From: Anodontia alba
Lineage: Eukaryota; Mollusca; Bivalvia; Lucinida; Lucinidae
DNA length: 64,000 bases
Assembly (NCBI GenBank): GCA_964016985.1
Contig: OZ024828.1
Coordinates: 84,708,308-84,772,307, forward strand
Direction of reading: 5' to 3'
Position numbers and translations under genes: made by a program. Every line of letters begins with the position of its first letter. Position 1 is the stretch's first letter. Below the pieces are notes generated by a model. That model was given only the letters and a program-made list of their open reading frames with translations, was not told the origin of the DNA and ran no database searches. Shown piece by piece: positions 24,401 through 30,800 of the stretch.

Positions 24401-24550
24401 TATAATTACTTCTTTCTTTCGCTTTTTGAACTGTCTCAATAAAATGTAACTGCAGCATGACACCGCTAAAATACTGCCAATCAAACTTGAACAGTCCTTT
24501 GTTCTTCGAACATAACTTTTCCACATCGTTTCTCTGACATCCTCCATCAT
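6319..24550 (-). CDS. DUF2064 / family-2 glycosyltransferase fusion protein (3' end off window)
   Basis: Seven minus-strand exons join in phase: 24550-24311, 22038-21807, 17897-17751, 15957-15842, 14330-14190, 9145-9013 and 6499-6319. About 396 residues are visible. Residues 21-38 are hydrophobic and followed by KKRKK, which suggests a signal anchor. Residues 47-245 resemble the TIGR04282 / DUF2064 transferase family: PEAGKAKTRL near 55-64, VIGGDIP near 156-162 and EDGGYYLIGL near 189-198. Residues 271 onward resemble TIGR04283 family-2 glycosyltransferases: SIVIPVLNEE, IVSDGGSTDNT near 305 and LFLHADT at 355-361, a likely nucleotide-sugar and metal site. The last 80 or so residues expected for the family are not found between 1 and 6318, so the gene probably continues leftwards; alternatively it ends at an in-frame TAA at 6315-6317. 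In bacteria these families occur near radical SAM/selenodomain genes. Donor, acceptor and cellular role here are unknown. Confidence 0.85.
6541..6747. mobile_element. MITE-A palindromic element
   Basis: TTTACCACTCTCTGGGCTAA begins the copy. The hairpin pairs TTTCATGCAAAATGTCTCC with GGAGACAATTTGCATGAAA. It ends in TCTACCCAAAGCGTTAAAGG. Confidence 0.8.
6876..8256 (-). pseudogene. Mariner transposase pseudogene, copy 1
   Basis: The likely start is ATG at 8254-8256 (MVSRSVDKKDEIRAY). The N-terminal helix-turn-helix half reads to about 8050, where one T is missing compared with copy 2, shifting the frame. A SINE-II at 7215-7504 breaks the middle. The C-terminal part keeps LLHDNAPSPHTS and PPYSPDLAPCDFF. 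A three-base insertion just after the second catalytic Asp makes the spacing to the third Asp 35 residues instead of the usual mariner 34. Not functional. Confidence 0.9.
7215..7504 (-). mobile_element. SINE-II inside mariner copy 1
   Basis: The element is flanked by the 12-bp duplication AAAACCAGTGGC at 7203-7214 and 7505-7516, and copy 2 has this site empty. On the minus strand it has a GC-richer head (CATCACTGGGGCGTCCAACT), a long pyrimidine tract, and a tail GGGTTGACGTGTCGTTAAAC CCCAACACAA-like that resembles the SINE-I tail. A second copy is at 34794-35078. Confidence 0.88.
8485..9012. repeat. 66-bp minisatellite next to coding exon 6
   Basis: The marker ACTCTTGAT recurs at 8500, 8555, 8621, 8687, 8753, 8819, 8885 and 8951: a 55-bp step, then exact 66-bp steps. 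The same marker at 9020 lies within coding exon 6. The unit resembles the 3' end of that exon plus its splice donor. Because 66 is a multiple of three, one frame stays open for 171 codons; that frame differs from the exon frame and is probably not coding. Confidence 0.93.
9013..9145 (-). CDS. Transferase gene, exon 6
   Basis: The acceptor CTCTTTACAG leads into SCSDINNIHEIIVSDGGSTD. The donor is CCAG|GTAATA, phase 1. The exon carries the conserved (D/S)DGGSTD loop of TIGR04283-type glycosyltransferases. Sequence just beyond the donor merges into the 66-bp minisatellite. Confidence 0.92.
9235..9453. mobile_element. MITE-D element
   Basis: It runs from TTAACCCATTGTATACTGA to CTGCAATGGGTTTA. It contains GAGTCCAATTTCAATTTTAG, GGCTAAACTGTTTGCAAACA and the hairpin CAGTGGAGACCCTGATCAGA paired with GGGTCTGCACTG. 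TTAA-type ends. Confidence 0.82.
9588..9655. repeat. Imperfect hairpin
   Basis: CAATCAGCAAAGACTCTGAT pairs with GATCCGAGTCTTCGCTGGTT round a short loop. It resembles the GCAAAGACTCAGATCAGCC core of MITE-K at 31395 and 61430. Confidence 0.55.
9990..10335. mobile_element. TIR element with a MITE-B-type hairpin at its centre
   Basis: A left end like ACAGTGAACCCTCATTGCGA and a right end near ATAAAGAGGGTTGACTATA suggest diverged inverted termini. The centre (10118-10195) is a hairpin with CATATGTTTTGGATATTTGT on one arm and ACAAATATCCAAAACATATG on the other. Confidence 0.5.
10560..11070. repeat. Diverged repeats and a LINE 3' tail
   Basis: The region 10640-10800 resembles 11465-11690 (GTAAATGTCCTAAA plus a GATCAGA core). 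At about 11008-11057, ACCTGGATGTTAATCAAAAA with a (GAT)n run matches the 3' end of the LINE at 54572-55610. No gene seen. Confidence 0.5.
11072..11347 (-). mobile_element. SINE-I copy, head shortened
   Basis: Starts with the tail complement GTTTGTGTTGAGGTTTTAAG and ends CCAACTGAGCCACTGAGGTC. The region holding the B box is partly deleted. Confidence 0.8.
11690..12056. mobile_element. Two adjacent MITE-B elements
   Basis: The first (11690-11885) runs from a TAGCTACAGATAAGAAGGGG block to its complement-like CACCTTATCTGTTGCTATG. Its centre pairs TGGGTACTCATTAGAAGTGC with GCGCTTCTAATGAGTACCCA. A shorter, more diverged second copy (about 11900-12056) follows and ends CTTATCTGGAGCTATGCTA. Confidence 0.75.
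12166..12234. repeat. Near-perfect 69-bp hairpin
   Basis: TGTAAACAATGGAAATTTAG and the rest of the arm pair with the complementary block ending TGCATTGTTTACA. The loop is centred on GCTCGTATGAGC. There is only one mismatch or so in the arms. Confidence 0.75.
12440..12725 (-). mobile_element. Diverged SINE-I copy
   Basis: TTGAAGTTTTACAGCCCAAT marks the tail complement. GGGATTCGAACTCACAACCC is a good B-box complement. More diverged than other copies and therefore probably older. Confidence 0.7.
12908..13238. mobile_element. TA-flanked TIR element
   Basis: The left end CAGCTGACTCTCATTATCT and the right end AGATAACGAGAGTTGGTTG are inverted with few mismatches. TA lies on each side (12906-12907 and 13239-13240). 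No open frame inside. Confidence 0.65.
13393..13553 (-). mobile_element. SINE-I fragment, 5' truncated
   Basis: It has the tail complement GTTTGTGTTGAGGTTTTACG through CTGACAACTGCCCTTCTTGA, then stops. The tRNA-like head is absent. Confidence 0.8.
13866..14052. mobile_element. Decayed MITE-A
   Basis: ACCATTACCACTCTCTGGAT begins the copy. TTGCTGAATTTTTTATCCAG and GCATACTAAGCACTAAA end it. The left half of the hairpin is replaced by unrelated sequence. Confidence 0.65.
14190..14330 (-). CDS. Transferase gene, exon 5 (linker and start of glycosyltransferase domain)
   Basis: The acceptor GTTTTGCTAG leads to DTIDDVEVFEKEVGIPAEQL. The exon finishes the DUF2064 domain and starts the second one with WSIVIPVLNEEKHILGTLN. 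The donor is AAG|GTAAAA and both ends are phase 0. This exon fuses the two enzyme domains in one frame, which is the best evidence that the protein is a true fusion. Confidence 0.92.
14448..14692. mobile_element. MITE-F palindromic element
   Basis: GGGCCCAGTTGTTCAAAGC starts the copy and CTTTGAACAACTGGGCCC ends it. The middle pairs GAAAAAATGTGAGTAGCTTT with AAAGCTACTCACATTTTTTT. Copies also at 35590-35823 and 39402-39643. Confidence 0.85.
14735..14860. repeat. Hairpin with GGTCCTGATCAGACTGCA core
   Basis: GGACAATGAAGGTCCTGATC pairs loosely with the sequence ending AGACACTGTTCACATATGCC. Related to 17590-17700, 32305-32375 and 60515-60640. Confidence 0.5.
14870..15058. mobile_element. MITE-B element
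   Basis: It begins AACATAGCTCCAGTTGTACT and ends TAATCTAGAGCTATGT. The central arms contain ACACATTAGAAGTGCCTC and CACTTCTAATGAGTACCCAT. Confidence 0.75.
15085..15440. repeat. Tandem repeats, units of about 30 and 80 bp
   Basis: A TTTCTCAATTATTTTCTATA unit occurs twice (15076-15135). Then an 80-bp unit with TTAAACATGTCCTAGTTGAA repeats from about 15176, 15258, 15336 and 15414. Confidence 0.8.
15555..15818. mobile_element. MITE-B element followed by a short perfect hairpin
   Basis: The MITE-B (15555-15757) pairs GTGGGTACTCATTAGAAGCG with CACTTCTAATGAGTACCACA. Directly after it, 15761-15817 is a hairpin: TATGCTAAGGCACCGTTGTG pairs with CACAAAGGTGCCTTAGCATA. Confidence 0.8.
15842..15957 (-). 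CDS. Transferase gene, exon 4
   Basis: The acceptor TAATTTTCAG leads to KLFDNIDWGTSEVFKQQLNQ and then ILPTVLQDV. The donor is GTG|GTATGT. The W-G-T-S-x-V block matches the end of DUF2064 domains. Confidence 0.92.
15990..16097. repeat. MITE-A2 fragment
   Basis: TTCTCTGGAAAATAATAAAA, ATGTTGTCTGCTGTAGTTTT and GACTGGCACTTTAAGG mark the right arm of the family. A similar half-copy lies at 59485-59560. Confidence 0.6.
16439..16898. mobile_element. hAT-like non-autonomous element with 8-bp target duplication
   Basis: It begins TAAGGCTGGCACAATTAGTC and ends CTCCGATTAGCCAGCCTTA. ATTCCTAG is duplicated exactly on each side (16431-16438 and 16899-16906). Eight-base duplications are the hAT hallmark. 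Internal ATCGAT-rich stretches occur near both ends. A MITE-C sits inside. Confidence 0.85.
16553..16779. mobile_element. MITE-C inside the hAT element
   Basis: It begins TACCGTATTTACCCTTAGTA. The core hairpin pairs GTAGACCCTGTAGAGACGCA with CTCATCAGGGTCTACACTG. The right end has decayed, but a TA remains. Third level of nesting here. Confidence 0.75.
17175..17235. repeat. Hairpin
   Basis: TAACAGCCGTGCATTAACCG partly pairs with TGCTGTTAATGCACGGCTAC. Arms are short. Confidence 0.55.
17428..17557. repeat. Long hairpin, 130 bp, GC-rich apex
   Basis: AAACATGGTTTTTCAATGCA pairs with TGCATGAAAAACCATGTTT. CCAGGTCCCTTGGGAAGTGT pairs with the block ending CCACGGGACCTGG. The apex is CGCGGCCTTCGGCC. 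Arms span about 58 bases with few mismatches. Confidence 0.85.
17590..17700. repeat. Hairpin with AAGGCCCTGATCAGGC core
   Basis: GCAGACAGCAAAGGCCCTGA pairs with GGGCCTCTGCTGTCTGC. Same module as at 32305-32375 and 60515-60640. Confidence 0.6.
17751..17897 (-). CDS. Transferase gene, exon 3
   Basis: The acceptor GGTTTCAAG leads in phase 1 to GDIPGITEDIIDTAFKVLQK, then GKAEDGGYYLIGLHKSAKS. The donor is CTTG|GTAAGT. It carries the family's G-x-D-x-P site and the DGGYYLIG block. Confidence 0.93.
17936..18296. other. Intron sequence, nothing recognised
   Basis: Contains GACCTTGAAAATTAGGTCAA, a short self-complementary stretch, and one open frame of 63 codons without gene-like features. Confidence 0.3.
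18297..18665. mobile_element. TIR element with a MITE-B-type hairpin at its centre
   Basis: The left end is ACAGTCAAACTTCAAGGGCT and the right end is GTCATTGAAGTTCTTCTGT. The centre (about 18450-18520) pairs TTGTGCTCACTGGAATTGCC with GGCAATTCTAATGAGTACAC. Same family as 41363-41736. Confidence 0.7.
19130..19330. mobile_element. MITE-B-related hairpin element
   Basis: CTCAAAAACATAGATTGTGG pairs with CACAATCTATGTTTTTGAGC, with TCGTTAGAACTGCCTCATCA at the apex. Flanking AAAACTGGGGTTTACAGGGG also accompanies the copies at 27600-27760 and 61065-61215. Confidence 0.7.
19589..21461. mobile_element. Fold-back element with arms near 500 bp
   Basis: The left arm (about 19589-20085) begins ACACGGGCAGTAATCTCGTC. 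The right arm (about 20963-21461) ends AGAGATTACTACCCGTGT and is its inverted copy. Paired internal blocks include TGGGTTGTCGACAATCTGGG and AACGACTTGAATTGGACAGA. The arms differ by scattered substitutions. The 875-bp spacer holds no convincing transposase. Confidence 0.85.
20690..20820. repeat. MITE-C fragment in the fold-back spacer
   Basis: GCTGGGTGACTGGCAAACAG and CTGGGTCTACACTGTTTGCT, then CTGTCTGTCCGAATATGTAG. The left end is missing. Confidence 0.65.
21807..22038 (-). CDS. Transferase gene, exon 2
   Basis: The acceptor TTATTTACAG leads to TEHILNVLKRHEAENKDVDV. The exon contains YYRPQRGNNLGEKLMSAI, the family's Q-x-G-x-x-L-G-x-(R/K)-(L/M) block, and ends GHQYVVVI. The donor is ATAG|GTAAGT, phase 1. 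Confidence 0.93.
22110..22380. mobile_element. Diverged MITE-E
   Basis: GTATCCAAACAAACATGAAC and TTTTGTTTGGATACAACACT flank repeats of AGAAAAATGACCATAAATGG. The end resembles TTATTAAGAGGTTCCAGTGT. A rearranged family member. Confidence 0.55.
22385..22535. mobile_element. MITE-C, partial
   Basis: AGTGTAAAGACTGTAGACCT and GATCAAGGTCTACACTGTCT form the core hairpin. Ends decayed. Confidence 0.6.
22560..24050. other. Intron 1 of the transferase gene, mostly unrecognised
   Basis: Sequence is AT-rich with motifs like AAGCCTGTGGGCCACAATTC and GGCAGCCATCTTG. Repeated GGCAGCCATCTTG-like runs also occur in 1-712. No exon found. Confidence 0.3.
24055..24220. repeat. Inverted ACCGGCACTCTAG repeats plus half a MITE-B
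   Basis: TTACCGGCACTCTAGCTAGC and GGCTAGAATGCCGGTACCGG alternate three times at 24060-24155. TAATGATCGAGTACCCACAA to AAATAAGAAAACA is a right MITE-B arm. Confidence 0.6.
24311..24550 (-). CDS. Transferase gene, exon 1 (start, membrane anchor, start of DUF2064 domain)
   Basis: Two consecutive ATG codons (24550 and 24547) open the frame: MMEDVRETMWKSYVRRTKDC. Hydrophobic SLIGSILAVSCCSYILL and then KKRKKE suggest a signal anchor. VIIISRYPEAGKAKTRLIP matches the N-terminal nucleotide-binding motif of DUF2064 proteins. The donor ATG|GTAATA was preferred over CAA|GTATAT, because it keeps the usual helix length before exon 2. Confidence 0.87.
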
Positions 24551-24800
24551 CAAATCATGTGACTATACCACGTGGTGATGGTCTTGGTGGTATAAGGGAT
24601 GCAATATTATTTTGTTTAAATTGTAGAACGTGTACTCACTTTTTCATGTAACAGATACCTACAGCGGAAAATAGTTTCATTAATTCCCTTGAACTTTAAT
24701 AATGATTAAATTATCAATAGAAAGCTAAATAAATATTTTTCAAAGTAAGAAGCGGCATTGCGAAATCTGAACGCAATCAAAACAAACCCTCGCAAAATTG
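24551..24800. promoter_or_regulatory. Candidate bidirectional promoter between two divergent genes
   Basis: Only 250 bp separate the start codons of the transferase gene (minus) and ABTB1 (plus). The interval holds a palindromic E-box, ACCACGTGGT at 24567-24576, and a nearby TCATGTGA at 24555-24562. No TATA box stands out at a convincing distance. Known repeats are absent from this interval, unlike almost all surrounding DNA. Promoter activity is inferred from layout. Confidence 0.6.
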
Positions 24801-24859
24801 ATGATGGACAATAAAGAATTATTTCTTAGCTGTAGACGTGGTGACCTTTCCAAAATCAC
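24801..24859 (+). CDS. ABTB1 exon 1
   Basis: ATGATGGAC opens the frame. It encodes MMDNKELFLSCRRGDLSKI, like the vertebrate N-terminus. The donor is CAC|GTGAGT, phase 2. It was found by following the reading phase back from exon 2 across a 7264-bp intron. Confidence 0.88.
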
Positions 24860-27800
24860 GTGAGTCTTGTTTGTTTAAGGCGTTTATTCACTTTAGCAGT
24901 TGCCAATTTAAGAAAATGCAGTTTGCATCCCATTGCAAAAAGAAATCATTGGTCCAATTTTGCCCCAACTTTTGCCAAATTTGGCATAGATCTGCAGTCT
25001 GGTGCCAATAAATTAATCAACATTTTCTAAAAGCCCATAACTATTTTTGTAACTGAAAAAAAAAACGAAATGTACCTGTTAATCTGATTTCAAAAAGAGA
25101 ACACTGTATATAAAGCTGAACGAATGCAGGAATAAATAGATCTATTTGTTGTAATAATTTACTGTGACATAGCCGGCCTCGGTGGCTCAGTTGGATGCGA
25201 GGTCGGCAACATTCTTTCGTGGAGATTGATCATGAAATATTTTCTATGGTCATTCTCTCCCTTCCGCTGATCCAAGAAGGACAGTTGTCAGTTTCTGGCG
25301 AAAGAATACTGGTTAACCGCTTAGAGGACTAAGCAAAGATCATGATCTGCGGTATGGGACTGGACCTCCTGCAGAGTATATTGAATAGGCATGTTTTAGT
25401 AATAAAAAGGGGACATTTTGCAGACCAAATTCTTTGCAGACCAGACTGTGCAGCCTATATAGTGAATAATTCTCATAAAATTTCATTATCTATATGACAT
25501 GCTTTTAATCAAGAACATTGTCATTATTATACTATTTAGTTTTACTGATTCCTTCTACCAGGCATTTTGGAATATGGAAGAGAAAGCTGAAATAATTTTG
25601 TGTTAAACTCATCCACCTTTCTGAATTGTTTTGATCTCCTATTATGTAAATAATTTTTTTCTTTCTCTCTTTCGACCACTGTTTCTTCCAGTGAAATTTA
25701 TTTATTTATTTTGTGTATTATAGTCATTCATTTCAGTAATAATGTTTGTGACATATAAACAAACATAATTTTCTTGTACAATTGTTTATATGTTATAAAC
25801 TTTTTTTTTTTTTATTTCTTTCTATTTTTGTTTGTTTCTGTGACTTTGTGTATTTACTTGAAAGACAGCTGTTTTGTGTCAATAATGTAATGTTGATTTT
25901 TGTACCCTTAATTACTTCTTGGGACAGTTTTCATGGATTTTGCATTTCGCTTGTAAGTTTGTTTGTGTTGAGGTTTTATGGCCCAGTCAACCCATTAGGG
26001 TCATGTTGAGCGCAGTCAGTACACTAACCACACTTTCACTGGGCTGGCTTAGTCCTCTATGGGGTTAACCCGTATTGTGCACATTCTTTCGCAAGAAACT
26101 GACAATTGCCCTTCATGAATCAGCGGAAGGGAGAGAATGACTAAAGAAAATATTTCATGATCAATTTCAATGAAAAAAAGATGCCGACAATGGTGGTTGA
26201 ACCCGCAACCTCTTGATCACCAGTCAGATGCGCATTTCACTTGTATGTTCATAAAAACATAATATTTGAGTTGTTTATATGTCACAAATAGTATATATAT
26301 ATTTTACTTATTTCAATCTTTGTTTCTTCCAGTGACTCACTTGGTGCAAAGGTTGTTGTTGTGTTTTTTTTTGTGTGTATGTGTGTGTTTTTTTTTTTTT
26401 TCCATTATTATAGTGATCAAAGTTGCAAAAATGAACAAAATATATTCACAATCTTGATTTGGAATACTAATTAGGCTTTGCTTTGAGGTTTTTTTGTTTT
26501 AACCAATGGAGGGCAAAGCTTTTGAGCTATGCAGTTTCATTGGTCAATAGTTTTAGGGTTCTTGATATTCAAGATGAATGACAGGTGTTATCAGATGATT
26601 CAAAGATCTTATCAGGTGATTGACAGGTCATATCATAAACAATTATAGTTCTATACACAATAAAACAAATCCACTACTATTACAAATATTAAGAAGTTAT
26701 ATTTTCTAACACACTGAATGTCCCAATGGAATGCAAAATCTTTTTCAGTCAAAAAATGGGGTTCTCTAATAATTATCTTTGAAAACAAAGAAAAAAAATA
26801 TAAAGAATAAATATTTCACTAACTTGATAATTGAAGCAAAAGAGATTTAGTCACATATTAAAACAAAATTTCCAATCGATCATAATATAAGAACACTTAT
26901 GAAGGATATTTTCATCTTTGTTGAAAATATTCTATTGCCTACACTTAAATACACCTAAATAAACTTGTTATGTAAACAAAATCTGTTTTTGTTACTTAGT
27001 TTTGGACAATTAAACAATGAAATACAGAGATAAGAGATGATTAATTAAGTGAAGACATAAGCATACCCTGTCCTCTTTTCAGGTTTCAGCAAGAAAGTAC
27101 AAATTGTGAAGATTTGTTTGTCCCTTTGATTTTGCATGACTTTTTTTCATTAATTACGCTAATCAACAGGAAAAATTCTGATTATTTAGTCTTAATGAAA
27201 TGTTTGTCATAAAAATAATTTGTTTGTTTATGGAAATATAATGAAAACTGACACAGACTGTGGGAAAATGACACAAAACTTTTCACTATATAGTCTGCTC
27301 TAAGTCTGGTCTGCAAAATGCCCCTTTTGGTCCACTGCAGACCGGTACATGATCCCCTGGTCTGCATGATTTAGTCTGCAAATTATACCCAACCATTTTC
27401 CCCAATCCCATTCTTTTCTCTCTCCCTTTCTCTGGAAAATGGCTTCACATGACTGAAATATTGTTGACAGGCTGTTAAACTGCAAAGAAACAAATAAATC
27501 AAGCTTTGCCCATTGGACTTGCAGGTGTTGGGGAAAAACCAGTTATGTTGGCGAGATCATCACGAAAACACACCTCTATAATTTTGACCCCCTTAAACCC
27601 CACTTTTATATAGTAAAACTGGGGTTTACAGGGGTACATGTATATATTATTTTTCTTATTTCTGCTCATAAACATAGATTGTGGGTACTCGTTAGAACCG
27701 CATTGCCGAGGCAGTTCTAACAAGTACCCACAATCTATGTTTTGAGCAAAAATATGAAAAATATAAGAATTTTGATCTGTTTATTTTCATTTTTTGATGG

Positions 27801-30800
27801 TAAAATTTTCAGTATATTTGAATAGGCTTGTTTTCATAATGTGTTGGATAAACTGGAGTAGCCAATATTGGAAGCCCAGTGGGAGCAGGCTTCTCTGGCC
27901 TTCTTCCACAAAATTATTACTCTACAACCTCTTTATAACACGGTTCGTTATAACACGGTTTTGGATATAACACGGTTCAAAGATGGATCTCAAAAATGTG
28001 TAGATTATATTGAAAAATGACCATAAATGATCATTTTTCAATATATTCTATACATTTTTTGTTTGGATATAACACGGTTCTTTAACTAACACGTTTTATG
28101 CTATGGACCCCAACAATAGTGTTATAAAGAGGTTGTGGTGTACTGGCACTGTTGACCTTGATACAGCTACCTTGATAGATAAAGTATTTGACCCCTTCAC
28201 CTGGATAGAGACAAACTAGAGCATGAAATTATTCACTAAATACAAGATATGTGTCATACACTAACACTCTATAGTACACGGCACTGCCTCTATGTGACTG
28301 AGTTGCCTGATAGTGTTAAAAATCTGATTAGATAGATAGATCTGTAGTGCACTCTCCCTTTAGACTGGTACAGAGCTCAGGTTGTCCCAATCATCAAAAA
28401 AGGAGACAAGACATCAGCGGCAAATTACCGACCAGTCTCCTTCATGTTATCCTTTGCAATGTCCTTGAACATATAATGGCTTCACACTTGGTTAAGCACA
28501 TGGACAAGCATGACCTTCTGTATGAACTTCAGTATGACTTTAGAGAAAAAAGATCATGAGAAACCCAGCTTACCATGCTAGTTGAGGATCTTGCAAGGAG
28601 TACGTACTGGGAACTCGCTGACTGTGGTCCTTGATGGTTAGGAATCAGATTCTGTTCCAGTGACATCAAGAGTCCGTTAAGCTCAATTAATCAAAGTCCC
28701 ACAGGGCTCTGTCCTGGGACTGATTCTGTTTCTCATATACGAATGACCTTCCAGATGGACTCACATTCAAGCTTCATCTGTTCCCAGATAACTCATCTGT
28801 GTTACAGTTGAAGGCATGGATGACAGTTACATGTATGTGCTACAGCAAGCCTTGGACAAACTGGATGTGTGGGAGTCCAGATGTTACATGGAGTTCAACC
28901 CCTCTAAGTGCCAGGTTTTAAGGGTGTCAACCTGTAGGAAAGCAGCAAATTTTTTATATAAGCTTCCTGAACAAGTTCTGGAAGTTGTCTCCAGTGTGAG
29001 GTACTTGGGGGTTGAAATATCCAGTGATCTATCCTGGAACTCCCACATTGAAAGAATTACCACCAAAGCTAACATTACAGGCAGCTGTGTCAAAAGAAAT
29101 ATTAAAACCCAAAACCGTAAAGTCAGAGAGACTTCCTATAAACGCTTGTTCACCTGCAGCTGGCGTACGGGCCCACTATCTGGGATCCCCACACCAAACA
29201 AAAGATACTCCAGCTTGAAGAGGCTGGCAGACTTGCATTTTGTCTTGTTCTACCAAATTGTATATGACCTTGTGGCAGTCCCACTCTCAGATTACATCCA
29301 ACTTCTGAATTCCAATTCCAGGTAAATGCTTGCTATGACCCTCCGGCAGATCCATACATCTTGTGGTGATTTTTATAAATACTCCTATTATCCACTTGCA
29401 ATTGTGCAGTGGAATGCCCTGCTCCAGAATATTGTAAGTCTACCAAACCTTGATTCATTCAAAGTTGTAGTGAGTAGACTACAGCATTCAAGGCCCTAGA
29501 TCCATATAGTGGTTTTTAACCCTTGTCCTGCTGAACCCGGAGATACCCTGCCTTTGCAAACAGTGTAGATCCAGATCAGTTGGCTTCTGAAGAAGCCAAC
29601 AGATCTGGATCTGCACTGTTTGTCATTAAGTATGTGAATTTGTATCAAAATCCAGAATCAAGTAATCTGATTGGCTGAAAATCAGAAGTGGGAATGGCTT
29701 CTTAATTTATTCAGCGGGACAAGGGTTAACCTGATTTTAGCTCTACTTTAATTTATTTGTACTTTATATTCACCTCACTATTTCACCTTTCTAGCTTTTC
29801 TGATTTTCAGACTTTTGTTCTGTCTGATTCTTGCTATAAAGTGTAGTATCTAAACAAAAATGTATAGATTGTATAGAAAAATGACCATTTATAGTCATTT
29901 TTCTATATAATGTATACATTTTTGCTTGAAAACAACACGATTGTTTAGTTGCTAACATTGTTTTTCTTTTAGTGTTATAAGATGTTGTGGTGTAGCATAC
30001 TGTCAATGCAGCATTGTCGAGAAATCGCCACGGTAAGGGTCAAAAATAGGTGGTTACTCATTAGATCTAAATAGATAAAAACAAAACTTATAGCCCTAAT
30101 GCTTAATCACCCATTTTCGACCCTTCTCGTGGTGATTACTTGACAATGCTGCATTGACAACCAAAATATCCGTAACACAAATAACATGATATGTCTATGG
30201 TGTGCTTGTGAGGATATGCTGAACTAGAATTCTAGCAAAGCGCAAAATTAAATAAAGGACAATAAACACCACGAATTTCCACGTGTTTTCTATGGTTTTC
30301 GCTACACCTTCAACATGGGCAGCTGTGAGTTTCTGGCAAAAGAATGTGCACAATACTGGTTAACTGCTTAGAGGACTAAGCCTGCCCAGTAAATGTGTGG
30401 TTAGGTAAACTGACTGCACTCGACATGACCGAATTGGGTTGACTGGGCCGTAAAACCTCAACACAAACAAACAAACACGAAATATAATTCAGCCAAGTAG
30501 GTGGTCTGAGATTTACTCCACAGACACCGATATCAATGGGCTGCTGAATATAATTCACTGTTTTTTTAATTCACTGTTTTTTTTAAATACCGTATTCGAC
30601 CTAATTACCGCACATACCCCTATAAGCGCACAGTCAAGCAATTCCGTAATCTCCAGATTACAACCAGTGTACTTTTTGTCGACTTTATAAAGGCATATGT
30701 TGTGGGTATCCAGTTGAATTGCATCGACTTGTCAATACAATTCAAATGAGTACCATAACTCATATTTTTATAAAGAAAATCAGAACACAAATCACATAAA

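Larger units (their letters stand above)
25410..27440. mobile_element. Inverted-repeat-bounded AT-rich element
   Basis: CATTTTGCAGACC near 25421 with GCCTATATAGTGAA is inverted at 27280-27325 (TTCACTATATAGTCTGCTC and GGTCTGCAAAATG). GCAGACC motifs recur at both ends. Internal sequence round TTTCTTCCAGTGA repeats at about 25690 and 26325. No clear transposase. The identity and exact ends are uncertain. Confidence 0.5.
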
